A DNA stretch of 64,000 nt from Lineus longissimus (lineage: Eukaryota; Nemertea; Pilidiophora; Heteronemertea; Lineidae): NCBI RefSeq assembly GCF_910592395.1, contig NC_088315.1, positions 3,040,501-3,104,500 of the forward strand, read 5' to 3'. Below are positions 1-11,500 of the stretch, piece after piece; the first letter of the stretch is position 1; each line of letters begins with the position of its first letter. The position numbers were made by a program, and so were the translations under genes. Under the pieces are notes generated by a model. That model worked only from the letters and a program-made list of their open reading frames with translations. It did not search any database and was not told where the DNA came from.

Positions 1-88
1 CGTTGCCAAATGAATTCTAAAATAGGTATTCTGATGTAATTGCCACCAATATGTGACAGTAGCAATGTTTTTTGGGCCTTCATTCCAG

Positions 89-531
89 GGCTGTGCCAGA
101 AAGTTATTTGGGTTCTTTGAACAACACCTCGATATAATCCTCGGGACAAGTGTAGGAGTGGTAGGGGTAGAGGTAAGTGATTACTGAATACTGATTATCT
201 CATTCTAATGACGTAGAGCCTATATGTAAATCCTATCGGAAGAAACCTTCAATAATCAAACATTCAAATGGTATTGCCATCTTTTGTGAATATCGTGAAG
301 TCTGACGGCAAGCAGATCCCGCTTCATCCTTCCCATTATTTTTTCCAATGCTCAACAGAGCGAGTTCCTCCACGCACCAAAGAGATTGTGTGGAATTTTA
401 GGCAATTCTCATCATCAACATTCAACTAATCATCGCCTACATCACTCTTTCAGCTCCTTGGGATGATCTGCTCAATGATCCTATGCTGCGTGATATGTCG
501 ACAGGGCGGCTATCGGTACCGGAAGGCCTAG
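89..531 (+). CDS. Tetraspanin, C-terminal two exons (partial)
   Basis: These are the last two coding exons of a four-pass membrane protein; the 5' part lies outside the window. Exon 89-172 follows a CCAG acceptor, ends at GAG|gtaagt, and encodes GCARKLFGFFEQHLDIILG followed by a glycine/valine-rich helix. Exon 454-531 follows TTTCAG and encodes LLGMICSMILCCVICRQGG, then a short basic tail and TAG. The intron is phase 0. A Gly-Cys pair ending the large extracellular loop, an amphipathic helix, a fourth membrane helix with juxtamembrane cysteines (likely palmitoylated) and a very short tail are the tetraspanin signature. Tetraspanins organise membrane microdomains with integrins and proteases. 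I cannot assign a subfamily from the last roughly 53 residues. A second frame is also open through the last exon but does not join to the previous exon in phase. Confidence 0.8.
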
Positions 532-2520
532 CAGGAAGCCGAGATGGGGGAGCGACATTCAAGCACGTGCGGCGCGAGACTGAGCGTCAACAGTTGGAGG
601 AATGAGGAACATTTGTCCACACACCATATGTCCACGCCTGTATAACCCTTGAGGGCCTAAGAAGAAAAAGGATACCTGTATTTTCAGATACTTTGGGAAA
701 TTAGCTTCGTCTTTGGGGTTTTCTGAAATTTTGAAATGAAAATACTTTTTCTGGTTCTTTAAGGCTCACACCTCAAGTGCTGATTGGACAACGAAAGATA
801 TATATGATCTCAGGGAACGCTTACCCCATCTTCGAACCAACGAAATACAATCCATCAAACCCCCAATAGGTGTCGTCACTTTGTTTTAGACTACTATTTT
901 GAGATGCACAGAATTGACGTTTTTATCATTTCATCACAAAGACACATCATGCTTAATCTTTGACATTTAAAGATCGGAGCAAACGTTACAAGGGCTTCTG
1001 TGTAGTTAGAGGAAGAGTTGCGTTATCACCCCAATATTACAACTCTTTGATGTAAATACAACACATGGCACTAACTTCTTATAGGTGGACTATAAGCAGG
1101 GCCTGGGGTCTAGTTGGCGATTTCCTGGCGACTAATATGCTCGATTGGAAAGTGGGTCTTGTTTGACTTTGAGTGAATAGTGGTGATGTACATTGAGATA
1201 GTAGAGCCACCTATAGGCAACTTCATGAAGTCTGACCCTCCTGGCTCCTGCCAATAGTCTCCCTTTAAATGAAAAAACATGGAAATAGAACTAGGAGTTC
1301 TTTTCAGGGGAAACTTCTCACTTCTCGAGTGCAGCAGCAGTTTTTGTCATCAGTTTCGTGGGGGTTATATTCATGGGTTTAATATTTCTGTAAAACCCAT
1401 CAATACAGTTAATATATCAACTTCGTCATATTGAACTAAAATATCATGTGACATATTTTTGTACAGAATGTGTTTGTAATATAACATGTAAGTCTTTTGT
1501 ATGTCTTGCTGAGAAGGGTGTGTACTCTAGAACTGGTGCCCAAGTCAATGGTACCTCAGAGTGGAACTCACAAGGCTGGACCAAGGAGATGTTTTCGTGG
1601 TCAATAGAACAAAACTCATGGTCAGTGTCAATGGTTTAAGTCAACACGGTTCCTTCGGCCAAATGTTGCATCAGAAAACCACTCCCACCATTCATTTAAA
1701 ACTTTAATGTGCCATAATTCTTAATGTGATATTTTTTTAAGTATAGGATTTTGCTTTATGTTGCAGTTGTAATTCTAATTACTACATGTATGACTGTACA
1801 GCATAAACTGTAGTCGTAGTTCCACCTATCATAAAAACCCCGTGTTTTTTCAAGACCCGTGTCTTCGCCGTGTGTCAAAAAACCCTGGGCGCACTTGCGC
1901 CTATCAGTGGTGTTAGATAATGGTTAATAGCCCAGGCGACAGGTGCGCTGTAGGTAGGGAGCTCTTCTGTGTTTCTTTCCCGTTGGAGGGGAATTTCGCA
2001 TGCGCAATCCGAGGCAACTACACCGCGCCATCTGTCGCCGGATCACAGAACTTGCAATTGTCGTGTCTATTCAGACATGTCAGATTCCACCTCAAAAAAC
2101 CCGTGTTGAACACGGGTCTAAATTAGCCCCTGATTAGCCCCATCGAGCTCGATGGGGCTAATAAACACGGGGATTTGACACACGGGTCTATTTAGACACG
2201 GCAATTCATAGGTGTAAGCGCAAAAGACAAGGGGATATGATAATCTCCATGGTTGGAAGTACGACTTTGTACTTCTTCTTTCTTTCCTTCTGTGAACCCT
2301 GTGCTTGTTTTTTGGTCGGACTTGTCCTCAGAATGAAGTCATTGACGTCAGCTCTGTGGATCATTTGCCCACCAAGGGTTAACACCTTGTATAGTACAAT
2401 TTATACCCATGCTAAGACTCCCTCACTTTATCATTAACAACTCAAGATTGTATTGCATTCTACAAATTGGCAAATTTGTAAATATTTTGACATAAACCAG
2501 AAACTGCATTTACCTTGTAA
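532..2520 (+). other. Probable tetraspanin 3' UTR and flank
   Basis: No convincing coding exon was seen. The stretch follows the tetraspanin stop codon and ends near the poly(A) signal at 2521, so it may be a long 3' UTR, although an earlier poly(A) site cannot be excluded. It contains the CCGTGT-rich inverted-repeat element at 1822-2215. Confidence 0.35.
1822..2215. mobile_element. MITE-like element rich in CCGTGT motifs
   Basis: A stretch of about 390 bp is bounded by short inverted ends, CACCTAT (1823-1829) and ATAGGTG (2208-2214). It carries several copies of CCCGTGT/ACACGGG in opposite orientations near both ends. Inside are a 19-bp hairpin centred on 2108 (arms ACCCGTGTT and AACACGGGT) and a perfect 26-bp palindrome at 2135-2160 with TAGCCCC arms around GAGCTC. 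No transposase is encoded. It could be a non-autonomous DNA transposon or simply a local array of hairpins. No clear target-site duplication was found, so the ends are approximate. Confidence 0.4.
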
Positions 2521-2526
2521 AATAAA
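2521..2526 (+). terminator. Candidate poly(A) signal for the tetraspanin gene
   Basis: A canonical AATAAA on the + strand follows the tetraspanin coding end by about 2 kb and precedes the convergent ADAR 3' end. The assignment is inferred from position only. Confidence 0.35.
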
Positions 2527-3130
2527 GACGTTTTCATAGAATAGATATTAGTCCTCATTTCATTCACCTGCTTGTAAGTGTCCGACTGACTCCAGTGAAT
2601 AAAAGATTCCCGAGGGGTATACTGACTTGTGCTGGTGAGAGATTAGCACCAATAAGGATGGTAAAAGCCCAATTTTAGAGAACAATTGAAAAGAAGCTCC
2701 ACCCGAGAGGGGTCCTGATGTTGTCCCAGATACATGAGCCACCTCACCAAGGGTAGGCCTACTTATGTTGCCTTCATAGCCAGACTGGGTATGTCTTCAA
2801 GAGCAGGTTGAGATAACTGGATAATGTCGAGATAGTTTTTATCAATTGCACTACACTTACATGTACATCATGTTTCTGCGAAAAGAATTCTTCAGTTTTA
2901 TCATGGAGTGGACAGACACTCCAACTAATTCTGCCTGGGTGAAAAGAACAGTTACAGCCTCATTGTAATGACTATGGCACAGAAGCTAACATGTTGCAAC
3001 GATTTACAAGAAACAATAGCCAAGCTTATTTCTGCGACTCTCTGGGGGCCGATGAGCCTGAAACCTAACATTTCCGAGCAGAACTCATGGAAACTGTTCC
3101 TTTTGATCAGATGTGTTGCCTCTTCACCCG

Positions 3131-3136
3131 TTTATT
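3131..3136 (-). terminator. Candidate ADAR poly(A) signal
   Basis: AATAAA on the minus strand lies about 130 nt downstream of the ADAR stop codon, giving a short 3' UTR. It is the nearest canonical signal after the stop. Confidence 0.5.
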
Positions 3137-3267
3137 CCGACTAAAGGGATGAAGAGATGGTTGGGTCATCAGTCATATAGGACTTTTGGTTGAATATAAG
3201 AACAAACAGATACAACCACTTGGATACAGACTAGTTGGTGACACCCAACCACAGCGCAACCTCTGTT

Positions 3268-6200
3268 CTAAACGAACATCTTTTCTTCCATAGGTTTCTG
3301 CACCCACGGCCCAAGTTTATTTTTACGCAGTCGCTCGATCATGACTTTTTTCACGGCCTGAAAGTCTTTTGCTTCCCGCTTTGCCGCATAGTAGTTGTCA
3401 GCCTCGAGCAACTCAGATTTGTTGAACTTGACGCATAACGCTTTAAAGGACTCGTAAAGGTTCTTCTTGGCGACTCTTGAGATAACGTTTGTCCTAGACC
3501 TGAAATTGTGAAAAAAGAAGTTTTATCACCCTACTACATGTACACAAATCCACAATTTGAAAGCAATCCTAATTTGAAGGCACTTTTTTGAAATGCAGTC
3601 CTTTGTGAAACTTACTTGTCAATGACCTGTCCTATTGCCCCATCAAGAACCTCAGCCCCTGAATCCCCAGCACACCAGTTCAGACTAACAGACTTGGTCT
3701 TCTCTGTGCCCCGCTGAGGCGCGTACATCGTCACTCGGCCGAGGTGTGGGTGGTTCAATTTGTAATATGGTGGCAGTAAGTCTTCGATTGGTGGTTCTCC
3801 TCTGGAGAGACGACAGCAGAGTGCCCGGGCTAGATGGCCATGGTCATAAAGATAACCTGAATGAGAAATACAAAGGCCTTTGCCACATTCATTGTTGACG
3901 CTGTGTTTTCCACACTAAATTCTTGTCTGGCACACATTTGGATGAAGGTGTGAATTTCCCTTCCTGGGTAAAACACGGTACTCTGGGTCTATGCAGTCAA
4001 AGGAAAGTAAAGGTAATTGACAACAGTATGGGAAACAGCAAGCATCAAAGCCATATGAATTTACCTAATGTCAAAGTGCTCAAATAAATCGGATCCAAGA
4101 AATGTGTCAAGAGTGCTCCTTGCATCCCAAGGATATTCCAACGGCACAACTTATCACTACAAGACATCGTCCTCAGTCGCTCTCCTCTTAGGATACCATC
4201 CCATGTTTGGCCCATAAATCCCGGCTCGAGCGGTATTGTTCCCTCGCCTCCCTCGATCTTGGTTCGTACGATCCCCTGGACCGCAGTCGTAAAAGTTGGC
4301 GTGTGTTCGATTTTGTTTTCGCCTTCTTTGACTGTGGCACCTTCGGCATCTCTACAAAAAATACATTATAGTATTGCCACAAATTCCTTATACAATTCAA
4401 CAGGAATTTTTCTACTTTGGCATATGTTAGGGATGTTTTAGAGTCAAGGTACCCAGAATATTATACCAAAGGGCTAATATAGAATTTTGTCAAATCCAGG
4501 TTTTTCACTTCTTCAGAAAAGTTTGGCCTGGCAACAGATTATGTAAGGATTGCTGGTTTAGCACACATTCATCATAGGTTTAACTCCCGACTTGTACTGC
4601 AGGTATGGGAGCAGCATTATCGGGGCCAACGTGACACAGATAGTCCAACACTTCCTGCTATACATTAATGAGAGCTCTAACCATAACACCACTCAATGAC
4701 ATCCCCACGAAACTTTTACCTTGGTGAAAATAACGCACCATCCCCACACGGTGCTGTTGAAATATACAAATGGAATGTGATGCCATCCTTGATCTTGAGT
4801 TTTCCTGACGGACTAGGCTCGAATAGACTGTCGGCAGAACCTGGCGTGTCAGTCTCCAGGTGCTTGTAGAGGAACCGTATGAAGCCCCGGCGTGTTACGA
4901 TCTCTGCGTGGGAATCGTTGACAGTGTGGCCTTCGAGACTCATCTGTGGTCCGGTGATGCAACGATTGCCTGAAATTCGAAGTGTTAAGGTTGCAGAGTT
5001 GTTGGACATATTGGACGACACTATCCACTATTTTGCTAGTGATGCACCACTCTCACCTAAATTCTGCACTGTGTCAACTTACCTGTCCCAAGACTGACGA
5101 CAGATCCCCCGTCATTTGGACCTTTCTTCATCACAAGTGCAGCCAAGACTTTCCGTCCGCTCAGGTTTTCCATGATGCGTGCAGCGAGCGTATTGAATGC
5201 AGAATGACTCAAGGCCGCCACATTATCAAAATGGGTCGCTGGAGCATTTGGCATGGGAATCTTTGGAGTCTGGAATAGAAAACATACTGTTGTCATATTA
5301 CACGGCTCTTTATTTTGACGATTTGTCAATAGAATCGTCTGCTAAACTGTCAACAAACTATTGTGGAAGAAATTTAAAGGAAAATTCTTCACATAGTAAA
5401 TTCGATCAACTTTTCTTCAATTCTTTTTCAAACCCATCCCGGAGTATTCTAGGAAAAGGTGGATAAGATATCATCTGCTCATGTCTACTGAAGTTGTTTT
5501 TTACCAGAAATATATAACCTCACCTCGTTTTATTTCATTTTACTCACATTCACTGTCTTTTCCTTATTGCTTTGATACTTCCCATCAGCCATCAGTGCTC
5601 TTAATGCAACATCAGCCGCCTCTTTTCGACAATCCTTCTTATTCGTACCACAAACGGCAGGGAAGCGTTCCTTACCAACAAAAGCAGCCATCTGGAACCT
5701 CTTCTTGTGCGCTGGTCCACTTTCCCCGACAATTTTAATCTGGAGTTGGAGTTTCCGTGTCTGTGCGTATTCTGATAAAGCGCTGATTGGATTCTTATTC
5801 AACATGTTGAAACTCTCGCTGCTGAATCCCGATCCTGAACTTCTGGAGCTATCCATATCGTTGTGGGTAAGTCCGGTTATTTTTGTTGACAACATCGTAC
5901 TCTGAGCAACAGGTGCACTGCTCAAACCAAGAGCGGGCCGGCCAGGTAAACCAGACCTAACATTAGAACCATTGTCAAAGTTCAAGTTTGAACCAAAATT
6001 TGAACCAAAGTTATTTGAAATACCGCCAAAATTAGAACTGTTACCAAAGTTCTGTATATTATTACCAAAATTTGAGTTCTGAGATTTATTTCCAAACTTC
6101 AGTGAATTTTGACCAAATTGAGATTGTGAAGTGTTTTCGTTGGTTGGTACATTTAATGCGGACAGAAATGCATTCTGTGCCTCGATTTCTGGACTTTTGT

Positions 6201-8550
6201 CCTCAAGAGGTTCAGTGGTACCTGTGCCCCAGGTTGTGGTGTTTTTAACAAGATCAAATGGAGTTGGCGGCAGTTTGAAAGATGAGGATGATGATGGTGC
6301 TGGTTTGGAATGAGATAGTGCCACAAGTGACTGAAATGCAGGTTTGTTACCGATGGCATTTTGCAAACTAGCTACAGGATACCTAGATGGTTGATCAGTA
6401 TTTTGGACAGTTTTGGTCTGTTGATTCAATCTTGTCCAAGAATCTGGAGGCAGAGGAGGAGGCACAGAAGGTAGAAGCTTAAGGGTCTCCAATTTTGACG
6501 CAGAACACTGCAAAGCACCACCTTGCCTTGGACCTTGTTGTACACCACCAACTGGCCCAGAATTATGGGATCCAGCACCCACATGCCCAGTACTCTGGAT
6601 GCTCCCACGACCTCTGCTTTGTGTCCAAGGACTTGGGGTCAACAGAGGAGCAACATCACCAGTCGGTGAGAACTGTTGTCTCACCTGACCGGGAATACTC
6701 AACTGGCTTGCAATGATTCCTCTGCCCCGCCCCACACCAGGCAAGGGCTGAGGCTTGTTGTAGGTCTGTTGAGAGAAAGCTTCCTCAGCAGCGAGGGGTA
6801 GTTCACCTCGCATACGCAGCCACTCGTGTGGAGGCAATGGTCGACTGAAAGAGCCAGAAGATGACAAAGATGATGCCCTCCCTCGGCCAACAGTTTGAAC
6901 TGGAGTGTGCTTCTGTGACGTTTTGAATGGCAGCATACCAGTTTCTGTCGGGACATCAAATTCTTTCTGCCGTTTTATTTGGGGAGACGGTCTCATCATA
7001 GCCATCAAGACAGCATTGTCATCAGTAATCCGTTGTTTCTTTGCGACGTGTTTAACAATCTCGGATGTTTCCATCTTACCATCATAACCAGGATCTTCCA
7101 ATTCAAGCTTTACAGCCGAAATATGCCGATTATGATTTATCAGGTCTTCCTGAGTTTCGTCTGTCTGCGGGTCTTCTGAAGTTTTGTCTGACGGTGTGTC
7201 TTCCAAAGTTTTGTTCGAAGCATTGTTGCCACACTCCATATTTTCAACTTCAGATTCCTGTATGTTTTCATCAAGAGAGTCATCTTTAGTTGGGACTGAT
7301 TCCTCCACGAGCCGTTTGAGTTCGGCCAGAGTCTCATCATTCACGCCAGAACCCTCAGAATCGGAGATAGCACATGAATCTGGACGCTGAAAAGTAGTCT
7401 CCATATCCTCTGGAGATTCCTGCAGATCATGCTCTGGCGTTTTTGACTCATCAAAATGTTCTATCAGGCCAGCACCATCAATTAACATCTCATTATTACT
7501 CTTCACACTTTGGTTATAGTCAGCTTCATCCCCAGGCATCGACACTTCAAGATTTAAGTCGACATTTGGCACACTGTCATCAACTAGTTTAGTTACGTTA
7601 CTGACATCCTCCATTTCTGATGCAATGGTTTGCTCCGATTCAAACATCGCATCTCCACTTGGCTTCTGATCAGATTCATCTGACGAGGACCCGCTACTAA
7701 GGGCATGCGGGACTAGTGCCCACTCAACGGGTTTCTGCTTCACCTTTGACACAAAGCCTCGGTTTTGCATCAGATAGAGTGTTTGAGTCACTTGCGATGC
7801 AGCATTTAACCCAACACCTTTGGCGATTTTGAGTGGTCTTAACGGGTAGTTATATCGCTTTAAACAATCAATGATCTTCTGTTGTAGATCTGGATTTACC
7901 GGACTTGTGTTGCCCTGAAAAAATTTATTCGATATTGGTTGATAATGTCCCAAGATCTGGAATTCCCTTCTAATCTTTGAACTTTCAATGTTGATGTCAC
8001 CATCACGGCATCAGACATCGGCTTGATTGCAGAATCCTTGACAAATGCTTTCAGTTTCAAGGGAGGTTTTGGTTGGGCTTAATACGGTAGCCACTGGATT
8101 GTTGTAGTCGTAGAGGACAGACGTGAGACGATCAGGGACAGGATAATAGGATTACTACCACCGCAGAATATCAATATATGGGCAAATGTGAATTTTCATG
8201 CACTGTATGTGCACAGCCACAGGTAAGTCTATACCTCTACGGGCTACACTTCCCATACCTACCCTAGAACTTGATTTTCGCATTCTGGCGGTGGGCATTC
8301 CTAACTGACATTGTGCAACTTGTCCGTGAGGATTCGGGGAATCCCCACCAGAAACGAAACCGGAGTTCAGGACTAGTTTCCACACTGGTGGGCTTTCCTG
8401 AACCTTTTCAATAAGGTTCTGACGCTTGAGCTTATAAAGCTCTACGTTCACTTGCTTCTTAGGTTTATGAGCGATCTTTAGGATATCGGCAAGGGGCCAT
8501 GCCCTGCCAGGATCGCTTTGAAAATTCAACAAAATTTGACTGTCGGCCAT
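3268..8550 (-). CDS. ADAR: ADAR1-like double-stranded RNA adenosine deaminase with two Z-alpha domains
   Basis: The gene encodes an enzyme converting adenosine to inosine in dsRNA. Exons: 8550-8263, 7914-5548, 5269-5083, 4969-4720, 4351-4065, 3856-3616, 3499-3268; 3,852 nt, about 1,283 residues. I start at MADSQIL (8550), which places the first fold at the N-terminus. Domains: Z-alpha 1 (about 1-65) with the Asn and Tyr of [11 protein letters not shown] and the Trp of PPVWKL; Z-alpha 2 (about 97-165) keeping Tyr and Trp but with Thr in place of Asn; a long acidic then FG/Asn-rich disordered region in one 2,367-nt exon; one dsRNA-binding domain (about 804-875); a deaminase domain with HAE in [15 protein letters not shown], zinc cysteines in [12 protein letters not shown] and [11 protein letters not shown], and SLNWCAGD near the C-terminus. 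Vertebrate ADAR1 has three dsRBDs; I see one. The exon 1 donor is the least certain junction. Confidence 0.96.
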
Positions 8551-11500
8551 TTTGGAAATTAGTGATGAGTTGGCAATGGATTGTAAATTCACCCTCCGTA
8601 TCCGAATCACAGTTGGCCTACGGTTTTCCCTGTAAACTTTCCGACTGTTAAAAATTTCATTGACCTGTTTCTATTCAATGAATCCGAGCCTTGAAATGAT
8701 TATCGTAAAAAATTGGTGTTGTGCAGAGTGATTGTGCAGTGTTTTATTTGAATATCAGAGGGGGCCAGCTGGCCGGGCTGGCTCTGCTTCTGTAGAGTCC
8801 ACTCATCCAGCTGGTTATCGGATCCGATTGATTCCGCTTTGGATTTTGCCATCCGTTTTGCCGCCTAAGTCTGGTTCCACCGAACCACGACAGATGGCGC
8901 GGTGCCGGAGTCACCACGCCATCTGTCGTTGGTCAGCTGCATCAGACTGCTGCCGTACAACCCGCCCGGACGCGGACAACACTTAACCCGACTTCTCCGA
9001 CCTGGGTCTTGCGCATCGCACAATTCCACAAATACCATGAGCATTGATCAAAAAGAAACTTAACTTTTTCCCTTTTTGAATACCCAAATTGGATATCCCC
9101 TTTTTTATAAGTACGTCCGATGATATTCTGCTGTATATTTATCATGATTATTTGCCTGAATAGGAATCGAATCTCCAACAGTAACTGTGAGTGCCATAAT
9201 GGGCTTATCATTATATCAAGAAAACGAAAGAATACAACAAACTAGTTGATCTCCTCTTTTTTACAATAAGATTTATATATTTTAATAATTTGCACAACAA
9301 AGTTTTGAGAACAATGTATTGTGATGATGGTAGGATCAGCATACAAATACAACCGTCACACTTGATACACCTCTAGAACACTAATGTACAAAATACAGAG
9401 CTGCTTTATCAGGTCGGAGCAACGACATTCTGGGGACGTCCTTCATCCCAGTGTCGATCCCAGATCAAGACAGGATGACACACACTTTCTAATCAATGTA
9501 AACGGAATTTGCCAGTGCTGTGTGCAGAAAAAGAAAAATTGATGAAAATAATATTTCAAGGTTTGGCTCGAGTGTTTGGATTCGAGGTCCAGCACACTGA
9601 GGATTGATTGTATGACGAACACACCAAAAGATGTTCCACTGAAGAAGCTGGAAATCACATAACTAAGTCATGCATTCCATAACAGCCTGTTCAACTTAAA
9701 AAGAAACACTTCTTGATGATTAGATATCGTGCATCACCATGGCATGAAGAAGGCATGACGACAAGGACTTGGGGAAACTCCAGAATGAAGCCGTATCGAT
9801 CCGCATCTGGACTGACTGCTTCTAACAGAAGCGTAAGCCTGCTGCTATAAAACAGTGCCCTACATTGGAGAGGAAGATAAATTCTGAAAAAATGTGACAG
9901 AAACCAAAAAATTTAAACGTTCCCGCAGATAGACCCTATGGGTCATTATCTTGCCCTGGTCCTGTTGGTTCAAGCTACCCAGTTCCCCTGATCATGTCAC
10001 AGACGCAAGACAAATCGAGTGCATTTCTTGTAACATTTGCACACATAAAGCTGCATTATTTCAGGTGAGCTGACGCCTAAACCTTTGGGACAGACAGAAA
10101 GATCTAATTTTTTACTGAAAAACTAAAAATGCTGTCACTGTTCTCATTTGCTCTAATTTCGAAGTACTCGTACTCGGAGAACTTGATATGGTTATCAAAA
10201 AATGCCCGTCTACAAATGTTTAATAGTGCAGCCTGTCATATGGGGCTAGGACTTAAACTTTAATCAAGATAACTAGAAAACCCTGTATATCAAATACACG
10301 TTCTATCTGAAATATACAACTTCTCTGACAAACTTGAATTGAAGTCCTATCTTGCGGAAACAATATTATAAGAAGTAAAATTAACTATATGTGACATAAC
10401 AGAAATAGCTCAATGTCATAAAAACACAACATAAAACATAAAATCATTACACAAGTTCTGTCGCTTTTCTTAAATAAAAGACAACCAAGCAAAAAAATAA
10501 CAGTATGAACGGGAATAGAGCCAGTCTCAAAGACCCAGCCACCGGTCAGGTCCACACCTGAATGGAAACAATGTAATTCCTCGGGACCAAATGAACTTCT
10601 GAGTTACGGATTTTAATTCATATACTGGTTACTAGCCACAATAGATTTGCCAGAATCATTTGTCCAGAAGGGTGAAAGGTAATCCTTTCAGTTCCGTTCG
10701 CCTTTCAACTACAAGACGCAAACTATTCTGGCTACCCTGTCCATCTGTAGCAGGGACGACAGCGGTTTCCGAGCAGGCCTTTTACTCGAATCCTGGGAGT
10801 GGAATAGAAACAAAGACACCACAAACCAAATTAAATATCTACAATGAATTAAAGATATGTTTCAAGGTTAACACCTTTGGTACAGACAAAAAACTTTGCT
10901 GAAAATTGAGAAATTTGAATTTGATGTAAAACTTTGGTTGAAATAAAGTCATCTGCAGTAATTCTGAAGAGGTTAGCTTAAAAATGTACAACATATTTTT
11001 CAGTTCAGTTGTTTTTTGTCAAGGTATTTCTGATCAAAACAACTTATTGTTAAATCAGCTGCATGACAGGTATAATGTTAAGATAGTTCAATGTCAGTTA
11101 TCAATTTTGATAGATTTACAAGAAACTTCAGATTTTCACAATTTTCCATCAAGTTTATTGAGACATGGAGGGTATGACGGGTAGTGTTTGTGCGGTCAAA
11201 GCTGCAAATGATACCGTAGTGTTCCTTTGTTGTACTAAATTATAACATACTATTTAGTACTGACAATAAAATTTTAATAGCCTTAACAAGATGATAACCG
11301 AATTTCGTTTATTAGTAAACTTTTGAACATGCAACCGAAAGACTGTCCTAATTTTTTTTATTACAAAAGACTTTGTAAACATTACTTCTAAGATTGAAGG
11401 GTTAAGACAGCATTCTGCGAAACTTTATTCACCTAATTTTCTACTAATTCATGAGAAATAAAACATTATTTGCTTTGGGAGCTCAAGAAGATAAATGAAA

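Noticed and set aside
5481-7400. Many open frames opposite the large ADAR exon
   Set aside because: They are shadows of the 2,367-nt coding exon on the other strand and have no splice or homology support.
7915-7953. Separate ADAR start at 7953 ([12 protein letters not shown]...)
   Set aside because: The codons before 7914 lie upstream of a strong acceptor (TTTTTTCAG), and the exon joins in phase to the first Z-alpha exon. An intronic start is possible but unsupported.
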